Positions 34,952-46,842 of a DNA stretch of 64,000 nt are shown piece by piece (position 1 is the stretch's first letter; each line of letters opens with the position of its first letter). The stretch lies in NCBI RefSeq assembly GCF_905163445.1, contig NC_053182.1, positions 20,977,501 through 21,041,500 of the forward strand, in the 5' to 3' direction. The position numbers were made by a program, and so were the translations under genes. The DNA comes from Pararge aegeria. Lineage: Eukaryota > Arthropoda > Insecta > Lepidoptera > Nymphalidae. The notes beneath the pieces are model-generated. The model was not told the origin of the DNA and did not search any database. It was given only the letters and a program-made list of their open reading frames with translations.

Positions 34952-37900
34952 CTAGTTATAGTCAAATATTTTATGTGGGAAGTTTACACACTAACATCAC
35001 AGATACAAAAAAAATAATTACTACGGAAAACAATTTTAACTATTTACTAAATATAACCTGTTGAATTGTTGTCTGTATCGTCAAAGTAAATGTCATGACC
35101 TAAAGTCACTCTTTTTAGAGTCGCAAATCCTGTACTACTGATTTTACAAATGTTTTGTCAGCCACGCTTTAGAATTGTAGGAGAATAAGAGATTTAACAC
35201 ATTGCTTATAAGATTCATTTTACTGCAATTCCCCAGTATTTGCAAACTCTAAAACGACTCGATTGCTAGCGAACAAATTTTGTACTAAGGCTAGTGGCTA
35301 CAAGCTATGTCGACTGTATGTTTGTTATTTCCACTGCGCAACTACAATACCTGTTTTCGAAGGTCGAGTGGGCTAGGGAGCATAGCAGTTATGGTCCGAG
35401 AGGCGTTACACTGTTTTGGATTAAATATATATATCCATACTAATCTGAGTCAATCGCGCCTGAAAGGCTGTACGGATCTGGATAAAATTTGGCATAGAGA
35501 TAAAATATAGTCTGGAAAAGGACAAAGGCTACTTTTTATCCCGGGATACTAACAGACCAAGAAGCAAAGAGCGAATATGTGTTTGTCACATACTCAGTTC
35601 AACAGCTGCACCGCTCTCGGATGAAATTTAGCATATCCTGAAGAAGGACATAATCTACTGTTCATTCTGGAAAACAACTGAAACCCAACGTATGGTTTAC
35701 CGGCTAAACTACTTTCAACAAAATCTTGTATAGCTTGAATCTGGGAGACATAAGGGAGTTTAAAAGAACTAAAATAGAAAGTTAGTGGGCCAGGACCTGC
35801 GCGGAGTCCGGCCAGTGCAGGTGCTCGGGCGGCTCGGGGTCGTCCAGCTCGTCCGCGCCGCACGCGTCCTGCCACGCCGCGCCCCCCGCCTGCACCCTGC
35901 GCAGCCGCGGCCATTGCGTCGTCTCTCCCTCGCACGAGAGACGAGTTCGTTTCGGCAAAGAATAATATGATGAGCTACTTTTTTCGCGCTAGACGCTGCC
36001 TTCTGAACCGGTGGTCGGTCCCTCCAAATAGATTGACTCGAAGTTTCAATTCGATTCGATCAGAGCGAGGCTTTCGATCGAATCGATCACGACATATTAC
36101 TCAAATTATCCTTAAGGCTGGAATAAGCGATGATCTGAATCGTTGGTTGTCATTTCATGTCATAAATATCACATCACATGATGTACTCGTCAATGGTGTT
36201 ACTTCATCTCGGCGTAGTGTACCGTTAGGTGTTTCGCGAGGCTCGTCACTCGGGCCTTGGCTTTTTAGCATATTAATTCATGATATAGACTCTCGTTTCC
36301 GTTTTGCAATTTGCAAATGATATGAAATTTTTTAAGCTCGTAAACAATTACATGGGCGAGATGCTCTTTCAGGATTACCTAGACTCGAGCACTACTGTGC
36401 AATGCATAGATCTCACCTGCCCAGCTCGGGGTCGTCGGCGCGCGCGGCCAGCGCCAGCGCGTGCAGGCCGGCCAGCGGCGCCAGCGGCGCGGCGGGCGCG
36501 GGCGCGGGCGGCACCCCGGCGCGCGCGCACAGCGCCGCCGCGCCCGCGCGCAGGCGCCCCACGCACGCGCGCCAGCTGCGCGGGTCGCTGTAGTCGCTGC
36601 GGGACGCCACTAGCATGAGCCAAGGCTCGCCACGCGTTCATTGGAACTTTACTTATTCATACCATAAAGTCAAACTCGAACCTGTATTGTTGGTTTGAGT
36701 GTGTGTTCCATTTTACATTGGTGACTCAGTACTCAAAAATAAGGGTAACGTTTTAATTAAATTATGATATTTTATACACAATAATATGAACTGGCTATGT
36801 CGTTAACGTACCTAAATCTAACTCTTCTTTAGCATAGATTACTCGCAACTACATTTTATGATTGTGCTATAAATAGAAATGGGTTACTGCGGCGGCTCCG
36901 CGGGTCGATGCCGATGCGGAAGCTCTGCCAGACATTCGAAGATATCAATCAGGTAAAATGATATCCTAAAAATACGTTTGGAACGTTCGGAGCCAAGTCC
37001 CAACTCAAAAGTGAAGTGTTCTAATTGGCGAGAATGCAGAAGCTATATTTCCACCGGGCTCTCCGTGTGCTAAGGGTTCATGTGTCTTGCGTCTACGCCA
37101 TGCCTGGGCTCCACGCTCGCCGGGCTCCCTTTGTGCGAGTGCCAGTGCGTTTGCTGGATACCTCAAGGCGACGGCGTGCGGCAGGCGCACGTCCAACGTC
37201 CATGCCAGCAGCGCGACCAGCTGCGCCGCCAGGCCCAACGCGGCGCTCGTGCGGTGCGCCGCGTTGGACGTGGGCTCCGCGCTCACGGGGGTTTCCTTGT
37301 TTTGAGTCTCTGCCGCACAAAAATAATAACGCTCGTTGTTAAATGTTTGAATGCAAATTATATTTAATAAAATATTTCTCACAAAAACCCTCTCCGGGTG
37401 TCATGTATGCACTCTTTGTGACATAGGCAAATTAGAGCTTTTGTAATACTTCCTAGCATTGATTTTGGTATTGATAACAAAAAACTTAGCAAACCGATAG
37501 TTTGAAATCACAAAATACTTGATAAACGCAGAGACTTTCGAAGGCCAAGCTAAACAAAATTATGTTTATACATACGTGACGTTTTAATTATTATGAATAC
37601 GGCGCTTTCACATGTCATTGCAGAGTGCTAGAGTTTGCAGTTATATTTATTGAGAATATTTTTTCAAGATGGTATATATACCGTTCTCACTTAGAATATA
37701 TATAAAAATCGGTTTGTCATAATACATTAATCATATATAATTAGATAAATTACTGTGTGTGTGAAGCTGTGACAGCCCAGTGGGTAGAACTTCGACTTCA
37801 ATTTAGGGGGGCCGTTCTTGCTTCAACGGTGAAGGATAACATCGTGAGGAAACCTACATACCTGAGAGTTCTCCATAATGTTCTCGAAAGTGTGTGGAGT

Positions 37901-40900
37901 TCACTAATCCGCACCGGACCAGGGTTCTGGACTACGGCCTTAACTCCTCTTTGTGGGAGGAGACAAGTAAAGTAGTAGTGTTCTCCTTGTAATGATCCAT
38001 GAAATTACTGTCATCAGGCCTATTATCTCTCTCCTAAGAGAGACCTCAGCCTGGCTGTGTTAATACTAGGCTTAGGGGGATAGCAGGTATAGCAATGATC
38101 GTACTCTCACCCCAGGCCTGTATGTGCGAGTAGTCCGCGTCGATGTCGATCCACGGCGACACTATGTGCAGCTGCGGCCGCTTGGGCGGCTCCTCCTCGG
38201 CGTCGTCGCCCACGAACTCCATATCCTCTATGCTGTCGCTGAAACGGTCCTATGTGGCTGAGCACTTACTACTTCGTAATAGTAGCTTAATAAATGTATA
38301 TGCATAGCTTAATACTAACTAAAAGTTAATAAATTTTAGTATGCAAGGTGTCCCAGAGCTTAGTTACCGCCCGAAGTTTATTGAATATTTGGACAAAATT
38401 ATTAGCAAATAACCTTTAACTAGAGGTCTCATTCATATAATGACAAGGTAGATTGGAGCCAGCCTCGCTCTCATCTCCCGCAAGATAGAAAAATGATTGT
38501 AAATGTTGATGTTAGAAAAGAGCAACTGCTGAGTTTCTTGCCGGCTCTTCTGGGTAGAATCTGCTTTCCGAACCGGTGGTAGTCACTACAAACATACATA
38601 CTTGACGTTTCAAAAGTTCTTATAAAGTAGCCCTACTTGAAATAAATTAATTTAAATTTGAAATTTGAAATATAGGTTTTTTACAGGGTTTTTGTGATGT
38701 CGTGAAAATGTGATTTTTCTTTAAACTTTGAGTTAATTTATTTATTTTAAAATGGTTTAATTTTATTTTAGATAGATTTAATATCTTGAATTGATAAATT
38801 ATGATAAGTAAAAGATACAGAATGAAAAAAACAAAAAAAAAAATACAAATAGCGCAGCCAGTCAGGTGATTCCTGACTGGCTGCGCTATTTGTAATTTCT
38901 ACGAAAAATTCAAAAACCCCAGTAAAAAAACTATACGGATTAGGCCACTAGTTTAAGGGTATTTGTTTATAATTTTGTTAATAAACGCATATACAATAAT
39001 CAGTAAACAATAAACGCCGGACGGTCACTTAGCCCTGGGACACCTTGTATATAAAGCTTGAATAATATGACCATCAACTCGCTTCTAGTCGAGAAAAAAA
39101 TGTGCAACTACTATCTACTACTAACTTTGATAGAAAATCTGGGGGTACCATCGGGGTACCCCCAGATACCGATATACTGAACACATATGTACAACCTTTT
39201 CGAGGGTACAGTTTAATGTAATGTTGTTCGATAGGCAAACAATGCTTATTTATGCCCTAGCAACTATCGCAGTTGATTAGCTGTAATTTTATTTACGGCA
39301 ATCTTTGAAACTCTTTATCAGATCCATATGAAATTAAAAAAAGATCATTGTGGTATAAATTCCTTTCAACCAAAAAAAAATAATTTTGTAATTTCAACCA
39401 AAAAATAAATGACATAGTTATGCCTGAACATACATAAAATAAATCATCCGAATTGATAACTTCCACGGTCAGTTAAAAGAGCAAAGTAATTATTCAGACG
39501 TTACGTCTGAATTTATAAAACATTTTGGAAATTTGCATATATTTCTAAAAAGTTCATACACTTAAAACACACTTCTGAAACATTTAAAAAGTTTTTTAAT
39601 ATTCTTACAATTATTACTAATTAATATTAAACCTATTCCATTCATATCATAATAATTTAAAACTTAATTTACAGAGGTTTAAACATGCTTTAGGTTTTAG
39701 AAGAACAAGAAAGAATATTGTTAAGTTTAAGAGCCTAAGATATTTCTGTAATTTAATATTATATAAGATATTATCATCTCATTGTAATATGGACCTTTGG
39801 TAAGGAGACCGAAACAATGCAATGTTTCCTACTAGATGGCGCTACGCTATATATAAGGCTTATATTAATTTCGGCATCGACTTTATGAAATCCGTAGCTT
39901 AGTGGTAAAGCACTCAGGCCGCAATTCCGTGAGAGTCAAATGCCGAAATTTTTAAATGCATTTTAGTAGTAAAGAAAAGTCTATGATAATATAGTTGAGA
40001 TAATATTTGAAGTGAAGAACAATTTTATGCTACCCAAAAACAAAAATAAAATGAAAATACGAAAGAGAAGGCATTTCAGTAAAAGTTTTTTATAACTCCT
40101 ATTTTATATAATCTGCACGCTTGCATACCCTGTATGCCCGCCACTGGCAGGTCTTAATTATTGCTATCACATATAAGTTTTGATATGCTTAACATTAATA
40201 AATAATAATAATAATAAAATATATACTACGACAATACACACATCGCCATCTAGCCCCAAAGTAAGCGTAGCTTGTGTTATAGGTACTAAGATGACTGATG
40301 AATATTTTATGGATAAATACTTAGAATATACATATAAACACCCAGAAACTGAAAAACATTCATGCTCATCAAGCGAACATTTTCCAGTAGTGGGAATCGA
40401 ACCCACGGCCTTGGACTCAGACAGCAGGGTCGCTGCAAACTGCGCCAATCGGCCGTAAAAACATTGTCTTTTTTACTGGCAATTAATTACTTAAACAAAC
40501 TGATAAAATTCATTCGGTATAAACTTCGCAAAATACAAACGATAACACTAAAAGATTGCTATCTTAACATATGATAACCCAAATATTATTTGGTGAAACA
40601 TGATGCTATAATTATCTAAACGAATACATTTTTAATCTAAGGAAAAATACTAAAGGCATGTTAACTCACTTGTGCATAAGCAGCCAGTTCCTAAGTCAGC
40701 AAAATAAAGATTAATAGAATTAAATTATGGAAAAGTAAAAGAAACACATTTTTTAGGAAAATAATATTCATGCTCCAACACTTGTTAGTATAACATCCCA
40801 GATCCTGCATTTTTGTAGTACATTTTGCCCTATATACTTGGGTAAACTAGATTAAAAGAACAAAGAGATTAAAAGATCTTGGGTTAAACTAAAAATTAAG

Positions 40901-42544
40901 ATGTACACTTATGTCAAATACCATCAAACTTAAGAAGTTGTAATTATATAGTCTGCATGGATTGTACTAGCTTAATGCTAAATTTATTAGCAAGAAGTAA
41001 TATTAGTGGCCAGGAAAAAGCATTTACCATGCAGGCAGGCCTTGTATGATCAGTTATGGTTGTCAATGCAAATTAAATAAAAGAGAGTATTTGTGAAATC
41101 TGGCATAAAAGTTACTAGATCTTGGTTAATTTGTAAGAACATGCTTGGTCAATAATGAAAGCCAATAAAAGAACTCTTACCTGGAATCATAGCTTATGTA
41201 AATTGGAAAGATATATCTGTCAAGCTGTCGTATCCTAGATCTTCTTAAAGCTGCTAGAGACTGTGTTTGATCGTTGTACATTGTAACTTTGTTTTGTAGC
41301 TCTACTCTTTGCAACTGAACATGTCTGCCTAAACTTGATACCCGTTTTTGATACCTCGGCAGTTTTATGCGCAGTTCACTATTATATGCTACCAAATCTG
41401 CAAGCTCCATTTTTTTCAGATTAATCATACTTCTTCTCTGCTCTATGGCTAGTCTTAATAAGTCAAGTTTGTCTCTGGACTGTTTGGTTTCAGTTAGAAG
41501 AATGTCTTTCTTTAATTTTGGTGCCAATAACTTTTCACATCTTTCCAATACATGCTGTCGGTTGAGTTTTATTCTCATTAGTTTCATCTGTTTTTCTGAA
41601 AATCTGCATTTAAGAAATAATTTTGTATGAGTATTACAGACTTAAGTTAACTATAATTTACATCTGCTTTAAATAGATATATAATAGTTTAATCTTTCTC
41701 TGTATGGAACTCAGGAGTTCCCCAAATTTTGCAGATTGCTTTTCCATCTTTAGAATGGAAACCATCTTTGAGCTAAATTGCATCAAGATTGGTTCACTGG
41801 TAAAAAAACAAAACATATAGACACATTTTACAATTAAATTTCAATTCCAATCATCTCATTTGTAATTAACAAATGAGATTATTGTGGTATCTCTTTCATT
41901 GGAAAGAGGGTAGTAGAGCACTGACTTACTACACTGCCTCAATCTGTGTTGGAGTTTAAATAATGATTATCATGTTAGTGATAACCAAGATAACCATATT
42001 ATTATACTTGCACTTTGGGAAAGTATAATATGCTAAGGGTTAAACATGGTCTCTTCTAGAAATTATTATAATCAAAATTCAGATGGCAAAATAAGTAACT
42101 AAATAATATAATTCTAAATAATATAATTTTAAGTATTTGAATTGCTATAGCATAAACGTCGAGAAATCTACTTCATATTATTAATTCCTAGACTGAACCT
42201 ATGTATTCCTAGTATGAACCATTTTAGACTTAATCCTATCATACATACACTGTATACAACTAATTACATTCACGAACTGTTTTTGAATAGTTGTATCTTT
42301 TAAATTTAGCATATTAAGCAGTACTATGAGTCATAAAGAAACGGTAATTGCGCAAAACCACTTACCTGTCCGAGTAAGGCATCGAGGAGTGGACGAAGTT
42401 ACCATTTCTGACGCATTCAGCACAATAGAAGTTCCTCTTAACCGTATAACACAAAACGCACTTTGTATAGTGCCCATCGCTCTCTGTGGAAGACACCCTG
42501 AAGTCCCGCGGGGCCTCACTTTCAGTTAGATAGCTACTCGCCAT
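34856..42544 (-). CDS. Atg14: Atg14/Barkor, autophagy-specific PI3-kinase complex subunit
   Basis: Seven exons on the minus strand (42544-42366, 41603-41181, 38238-38111, 37309-37162, 36596-36417, 35896-35797, 34951-34856) join with every phase consistent into 417 residues plus stop. Atg14 recruits Vps34, Vps15 and Beclin 1 to ER sites where autophagosomes form. Visible hallmarks: an N-terminal CVLC-x8-CAEC motif (residues about 31-46) followed by GNFV, a central coiled coil (about 60-185) ending RQLDRYIFPI, a DYS...W segment, a SAALGLAAQLVALLAWTLDV helix matching the family's central region, and a short C-terminal BATS-like tail (TSAAASLASMWRGW) that in the family senses curved PI3P membranes. 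It is shorter than vertebrate Atg14 and its 3' exons are extremely GC- and Ala-rich. The first intron is small; the others carry SINEs and LINE fragments. Confidence 0.9.
35300..35700 (+). repeat. CGACTTCGTC-type repeat 3' half
   Basis: GGCTGTACGGATCTGGATAA, AATTTGGCATAGAGATAAAA, GGCTACTTTTTATCCCGGGA and a second decayed pass (ATGAAATTTAGCATATCC). Atg14 intron 6. Confidence 0.5.
35797..35896 (-). CDS. Atg14: Atg14 exon 6
   Basis: Acceptor GGCTGCGCAG, donor GTCCTG (weak but phase-0 and followed by an in-phase last exon). Acidic peptide DELDDPEPPEHLHWPDSAQ. Without splicing the frame stops five codons later. Confidence 0.75.
36010..36330 (+). pseudogene. Reverse transcriptase remnant in Atg14 intron 5
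   Basis: Reads GISDDLNRWLSFHVINITS, then DVLVNGVTSSRRSVPLGVSR, GSSLGPWLFSILIHDI and a decayed catalytic box QFANDMKFF (Asn for the first Asp, with a frame break before it). Opposite in orientation to Atg14. Confidence 0.75.
36417..36596 (-). CDS. Atg14: Atg14 exon 5, extremely GC-rich
   Basis: Acceptor GTCCCGCAG, donor GTGAGA. Sixty codons, mostly Ala/Arg/Pro, ending in LAGLHALALAARADDPELGR, matching the LHTLRNL...LGR-type segment of the family. Overlapping ORFs on the other strand are shadows of its composition. Confidence 0.85.
37162..37309 (-). CDS. Atg14: Atg14 exon 4
   Basis: Acceptor TGTGCGGCAG, donor GTATCC. Encodes SAALGLAAQLVALLAWTLDV and LPHAVALR, lining up with the Tyr/Ala-rich helix after the coiled coil in other Atg14 proteins. 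Confidence 0.85.
37762..37975 (+). repeat. SINE-A (deleted head)
   Basis: CAGCCCAGTGGGTAGAACTT, CTTCAACGGTGAAGGATAAC, CTGAGAGTTCTCCATAATGT. Atg14 intron 3, antisense to the gene. Confidence 0.7.
38111..38238 (-). CDS. Atg14: Atg14 exon 3
   Basis: Acceptor CCGTTTCAG, donor GTGAGA. Acidic start (DSIEDMEFVGDDAEEE), then SPWIDIDADYSHIQAW. Phases 2 in and 1 out fit both neighbours. Confidence 0.8.
38448..38665 (+). repeat. LINE 3' end (ACCGGTTCGGAAAGC family)
   Basis: Longest plus-strand copy: GGTAGATTGGAGCCAGCCTC to TAGCCCTACTTGAAATAAAT. Inside Atg14 intron 2. Confidence 0.7.
38844..38894. repeat. Perfect hairpin, 23-base arms
   Basis: Arms around loop TGATT, core AGCGCAGCCAGTCAGG. A smaller one (13-base arms, ATCTGGGGGTACC) lies at 39137-39167 and another (11-base) at 41853-41879. 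Confidence 0.9.
38895..39864. other. Atg14 intron 2, AT-rich
   Basis: Long A/T-rich stretch, apart from the small hairpin at 39137; no ORF or known repeat recognised. Confidence 0.5.
39865..39970 (+). repeat. SINE-D fragment
   Basis: TCCGTAGCTTAGTGGTAAAG head, CACTCAGGCCGCAATTCC, then AAATGCATTTTAG. Box B is decayed. Confidence 0.55.
40205..40456 (-). repeat. SINE-C (tRNA-derived)
   Basis: Complete copy: tail TATACTACGACAATACACAC, box B GGAATCGAACCCACGGCC in antisense, head ending CTGCGCCAATCGGCC. Between Atg14 exons 2 and 3. Confidence 0.75.
40457..41180. other. Atg14 intron 2, near exon 2
   Basis: AT-rich, no recognisable element. Confidence 0.5.
41181..41603 (-). CDS. Atg14: Atg14 exon 2 (coiled coil)
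   Basis: Acceptor AAATGCAG and donor GTAAGA; 140 codons. Coiled-coil body for pairing with Beclin 1 and Vps34 partners; ends RIRQLDRYIFPI, the family's diagnostic end of coil. Confidence 0.9.
42366..42544 (-). CDS. Atg14: Atg14 exon 1 (start exon, Cys motif)
   Basis: ATG at 42544-42542, donor GTAAGT, 59 codons plus two bases. Contains HYTKCVLCYTVKRNFYCAEC, the paired CxxC motif that in Atg14 is needed for ER targeting. Confidence 0.9.
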
Positions 42545-43605
42545 GGTTTTTGCGAAATTGTTATTGAATATTGCATCGCAATTATTGAAATTGAACACAA
42601 AAACTTGTCATTGTCAGCTGGTGAAAGTTGTGCTAATTTGACAGTGACAGCCTTCATTCTGGACATTGACAGTGACAGTTCTTAAAGTTACTACACACGT
42701 TACGATTTTGTTCTTTAGTTAAGTCCATGGTCGATATCCGAACTAATATCTAAAAACAATTATTTTGCTTTAAACGTACAATGCAGTGAGTGTTCGTTTT
42801 CAATAACGTACTACGCCTTGAATAACACGAGATCAAGTCAAAAAGATAGACGGGGTGGAGGCAAAGTCGTTTAGCCAATTTGATCAACTTCTTCGAAGCC
42901 ATAACAGTTATTACACTACTTGCCAGTATATTCTAATTGAACTGTTTATTACTTCAGCCTCCAATCTTTTTAGGTATGGCTATCAACAGGATGTGAAACC
43001 GCATTGGAGCCGCTCCTGTAGACCGGGTCAACCGCTGTTTAAGTCTATGCTCCAAAATATTCTTTAATCAAAATCAATGATCGCGATCCAGATTGATCGT
43101 GTACATGGTGGATGGACTGTCCATCCACTCTATATATCACAGATGGAGATTGTCTGTGTAACAGATGTGTACCTACGGGCGAACGTATGTCCAAGAACGG
43201 CAATATAAAGCAATCTAGAGCAATCTAGCCAATGGAGCTAATATTACAACTTACGAACAATAATGACCTATTAAATTCTATGATCGAACCATATTATTTT
43301 GTTATATTGCCCCGATTCATCATCCTTCTTTTAATGTCCCACGGTTGGTTCCACTTATCTAAAAAGACAGAAAATTTTGCGGTTGGATAGCTCCGATTCA
43401 TGTGTAAATAGTATTTTGTGTCATTCCTTCCACAGATATTGCCTTCTTCTTTCACAGATTCTTGACTTTCAGGTTAAGGTAATGTATTGGAAGGTCCACA
43501 AAGGGGATTCATCCGTATATGATGACGATGATTTTTAAATCATCCGTAGCCTATTAAAGTCCCACTAATGGACACAGCTTTACGGCGTTAGATTTTTTAC
43601 TATTC
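42545..43605. other. Upstream of Atg14: likely promoter and 5' UTR, then unassigned
   Basis: Starts with repeated TGACAGTGACAG motifs (42640-42680) near the presumed Atg14 start. No TATA box is evident. A 70-codon plus-strand ORF at 42855 is unrecognised. Confidence 0.4.
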
Positions 43606-44152
43606 CAGCAGGGTTAGCACAGGCAGGAGAATACAATTATATCCCCTGACAGGGGATCAAATTAACGTGCCCACCTGCACGGCTCACGGCTATCTCCCCG
43701 GGGAACGGATAAAAAATTAACTTCTCCCACAGCTTTATCAACTATCAGAGCTTTGGCGCACAAGTGGAAATTACATCCAAATAATATACGTGTAATAGAA
43801 AACGAGGGTAGATTTCTCCTATTCCATGTTCCAGTGCTTTAGCAACACGGCAAGCATGGGCAGGAGACAATTATGTCTCCGGGAAAAGAATAAAAAAATA
43901 TTTTTTCCCACACCTTTATCAACTCCCAGAGCACCGGCGCGGCGCACAAGTGGAAATAATTTCCAAATAATATTTGTGTAATCAAAAATGGTGATAAACT
44001 TCTCCTATCCCATTTTCCTGTGATTTAGCAGGTGGACACGTTAATTATATTCCCTGTCAGGGGATATAATCAAGGGATAAAATTTTTGTCCCCTGTAAGG
44101 GGATATAATCAAGGGATAATTTTTTTGTCTCCGGCCTGTGTTAGCCCTGCTG
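43606..44152. mobile_element. Composite (dimeric) MITE, same family as 19646
   Basis: Left end GCAGGGTTAGCACAGGCAGG, right end GGCCTGTGTTAGCCCTGC. The internal module GGCGCACAAGTGGAAAT...CTATTCCATGTT occurs twice (about 43740 and 43930), and a 39-base unit with CCCCTGTNAGGGGATATAAT is tandem at about 44058-44133. Confidence 0.7.
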
Positions 44153-44606
44153 CCCATGCTAGCCGTGCAGTAGTACTTTTGACTTACGTAGTTAACTGTT
44201 GTTATCATAATGCTCAATAATTGACATTGTAATATGCCTGTGTTGCAAAAGATACGATTTGAATCAGTCTCTGAAATTTAAAATATTAAGAAACATCCTA
44301 TAAACATATACTTTGCCAGGTGAGGTGAAAGGGACCTCGACCCTCCTGACCTCCACCTAGTTAGACCTAGAAAGGCATTAATGAAAAATAAATAAATACC
44401 GCAACGGGCAAGCCGGTGCCCCGTTCAACATGAATCAGCTAGATTGAATTACGTGCGCACCTAACAAGCCGACTCATTTCGCTTTTTATTTTCCTCTATA
44501 AATTTAAGGGTCGCAGATAGTTGAAGTAATTGATAGCTAAATACTTTATAAGTTTGTTAGGTATATTGTGTCAAAGAAAACAAAACATTAATAATGAGCT
44601 ATTAAA

Positions 44607-44700
44607 ATTCCTCGTTTGGCCAGTGGTTAGCATGTCCACTATACGGATCGCGAGATCTTGGGTTCTAGATTCTCGGGTCGGGTCAAAAAGTTTTTTTTTG
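44607..44700 (+). repeat. tRNA-like SINE head (fifth family)
   Basis: TGGCCAGTGGTTAGCATGTC (box A) and TTGGGTTCTAGATTCTCGG (box B), ending in GGGTCAAAAAG and a T run. Confidence 0.5.
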
Positions 44701-45029
44701 TCTTTAGGCGGACTGAATGCTAAATCATTTTGTAACAACCTTCGGACGTGCGGGAAGAATGAGAGAGGGTTTGGCCAATAAAAAAAAATATACTTTAGAG
44801 GCTTTAGAGGTACAGTATTTACTGTCTCTGAGACTTATCTGTGAAACCGAAACGCTAATAGTTTTTGAGAAAACCATTGCCATAGTTTATACTGAAAGAT
44901 ACAGCCCTAACATCACTTGCAAGAGTGAGTCAAGTGACTCCAGTCACTTTATTAGGTACGCGTCGCGTAGTGTGTGTACTATCCACGTTTTTTGTTTTCA
45001 ATAGGGTTGCCACAAGTAAACAATTAGAA

Positions 45030-45408
45030 TGTTTGACGTGACAACGTCTTATAATGCACGCACGAAAAAACATGACGTATGCGGCGATACGTCGCTCTGA
45101 GGCGTTCCATTTAAGGCTTGAAGTGCAAGCGAGAGCGCGGAACTAGCGACAAAGAGGCACAGTCGGCCTCCGCGTTCGGCATCTGTCTCTCTCCTACTTG
45201 AGTGAGCGGTGCGTCCGCGTGGACAGCTTCTATACAAATAATACATTTACATGTTTTCGGCAAGAATGAAGTGCAGTGAAAAGGGAATGTGGTGTCAATT
45301 GTTTATAGCAACGATAATATCTATCAAACAAATAAAATTATAATTTTCTTTTGAAAAATGCAACCATTCCATCAGTATTTTCTTACGACGTTGTCACGTT
45401 CAACTATC
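45030..45408. mobile_element. MITE with GACGTGACAACGTC ends
   Basis: Left GTTTGACGTGACAACGTC and, read inward from the right, GTTGAACGTGACAACGTC. The core (45060-45230) is GC-rich with GTGCAAGCGAGAGCGCGG. Superfamily unclear. Confidence 0.55.
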
Positions 45409-45999
45409 GTCAGTAAGCCGACTTTACAGACAACCAATTTTTTATAAATTACTTTGTGTGGAAAATAAATATGCTTCCTTTTATTGAATATTAATACATG
45501 GTGATTACTTATGAAATATAATTATGCACCCTTCAAGAGTATATTTTAATTCCGTTACACGTTGTATATTTATTTATAATACATTAAAGGTTGTTAGTGG
45601 AATTTCCCAACCAACTAGCAAGGATTTAGGAAATTGGCGTTATCGTTTTTCGTTTATTGTCACTCGTCGTCTTATTGCAATGGTCACAGGTAATGGTTTA
45701 CCACACATAAGTCAGGTGGGCCATTTTCTTGGCCGTCAAGTATTAGTACCTATAGAACAAAAAAAGGTCCAGTTAGCAATATTTGGGTACGGAACCCTGA
45801 GAAGGAACAAGGGTGCCTAAGTGTGTTTATTATTTTTATTTTTATTTTTTATTATTATTATTTTTTTTTATTTTTTTTAATCGGTTCGATCGTAACAAAA
45901 TATTATATATGTATACAAATCTTTTATATTATTTTTTATTTATTATTACACTTCTTATTTTTTAATTATATAATACTTTTAAATTGTATTATTGTACCC

Positions 46000-46215
46000 A
46001 TAGTTTTTAAGCGTCGCTCTGACAGTGCCTACCGTCCAAACGTCACGTCTGGCTTCACGGAAGATCAGCGCTGTGTCTTAACAGGCACTGCAAACATGCT
46101 GAGTGAAGACCATTTTGGGATCACACCGTTCCTATAATTGTTGTGTAGACTATTAAGTTGTATTTTAATTCTAGTGTGTGTATATCCAAATAAAGTTTTT
46201 CTTACTTTCTTTCTT
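46000..46215 (+). repeat. 5'-truncated LINE 3' UTR with CTTT tail
   Basis: CGTCGCTCTGACAGTGCC ... GTGTCTTAACAGGCACTGC ... AATAAAGTTTTTCTTACTTT followed by CTTT repeats; a polyadenylation-like signal close to a simple-repeat tail marks a retrotransposon 3' end. Confidence 0.6.
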
Positions 46216-46404
46216 TAGAAGCTGCTGCCCGCTAGCCGACATAAAATCGGGGTGGCGGGCATTTACGTGGAATAATGGGATTTATAATTTTGCTACATTG
46301 TATGGGAGTGTTATCGTTCAGCGGCGCGCATCGCATCCCGCCAGCAACAAATACGGGATGTGTATAAGCTGCCACATCATTCAACGTCAGAATTAGAATC
46401 CATT

Positions 46405-46580
46405 CTGATAAAATAATTGCGAAAGTGCGTCCATTTATTTATTTCTTGATGAAATTTGATACAGATAAAGCTTTCACACCGAAAACGGACATAGGATACT
46501 CTTTACTTTAGGAAAACTGATTATTTCGCGGCTTTTTTAAAAAACCCGATACACGGACGAAGTCGCGGAAAAAAGCTAGT
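46405..46580 (-). repeat. CGACTTCGTC-type repeat
   Basis: ATTGCGAAAGTGCGTCCATT at the left and ACGGACGAAGTCGCGGAAAA, AGCTAGTTAG at the right. Confidence 0.6.
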
Positions 46581-46842
46581 TAGGTTATATATTTTTTTAT
46601 AATAAATAACAGTAAATTAAATAAATAAAAAAAATCTTTATTTATGTGATAACAGGAACTTATGACGTACACGTACACAGAGTATTGAAGTAAGCTCAAA
46701 TAACATATTGTTTAAAGGAACGTGTGTTTAATACACATATATTATCTAAAAGGCGAGACGTGTTTAGTAATATTTTTCTTATTGTAACGTCTACTAAAGT
46801 GACTGGCAGGTACATTCGCACTATTTAATTCTATCTTTACAA

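Noticed and set aside
36375..36641. Several long overlapping ORFs on both strands
   Set aside because: They arise from the very GC-rich Atg14 exon 5, where stops are rare in all frames. Only the spliced minus-strand frame matches neighbours and the Atg14 family.
43606..44152. CRISPR-like repeats
   Set aside because: The repeated units are irregular, MITE-derived and in a eukaryotic context.
45823..46137. 104-codon ORF
   Set aside because: The first half is a translated T/A-rich run (Phe, Ile, Tyr) and the second is LINE 3' UTR.
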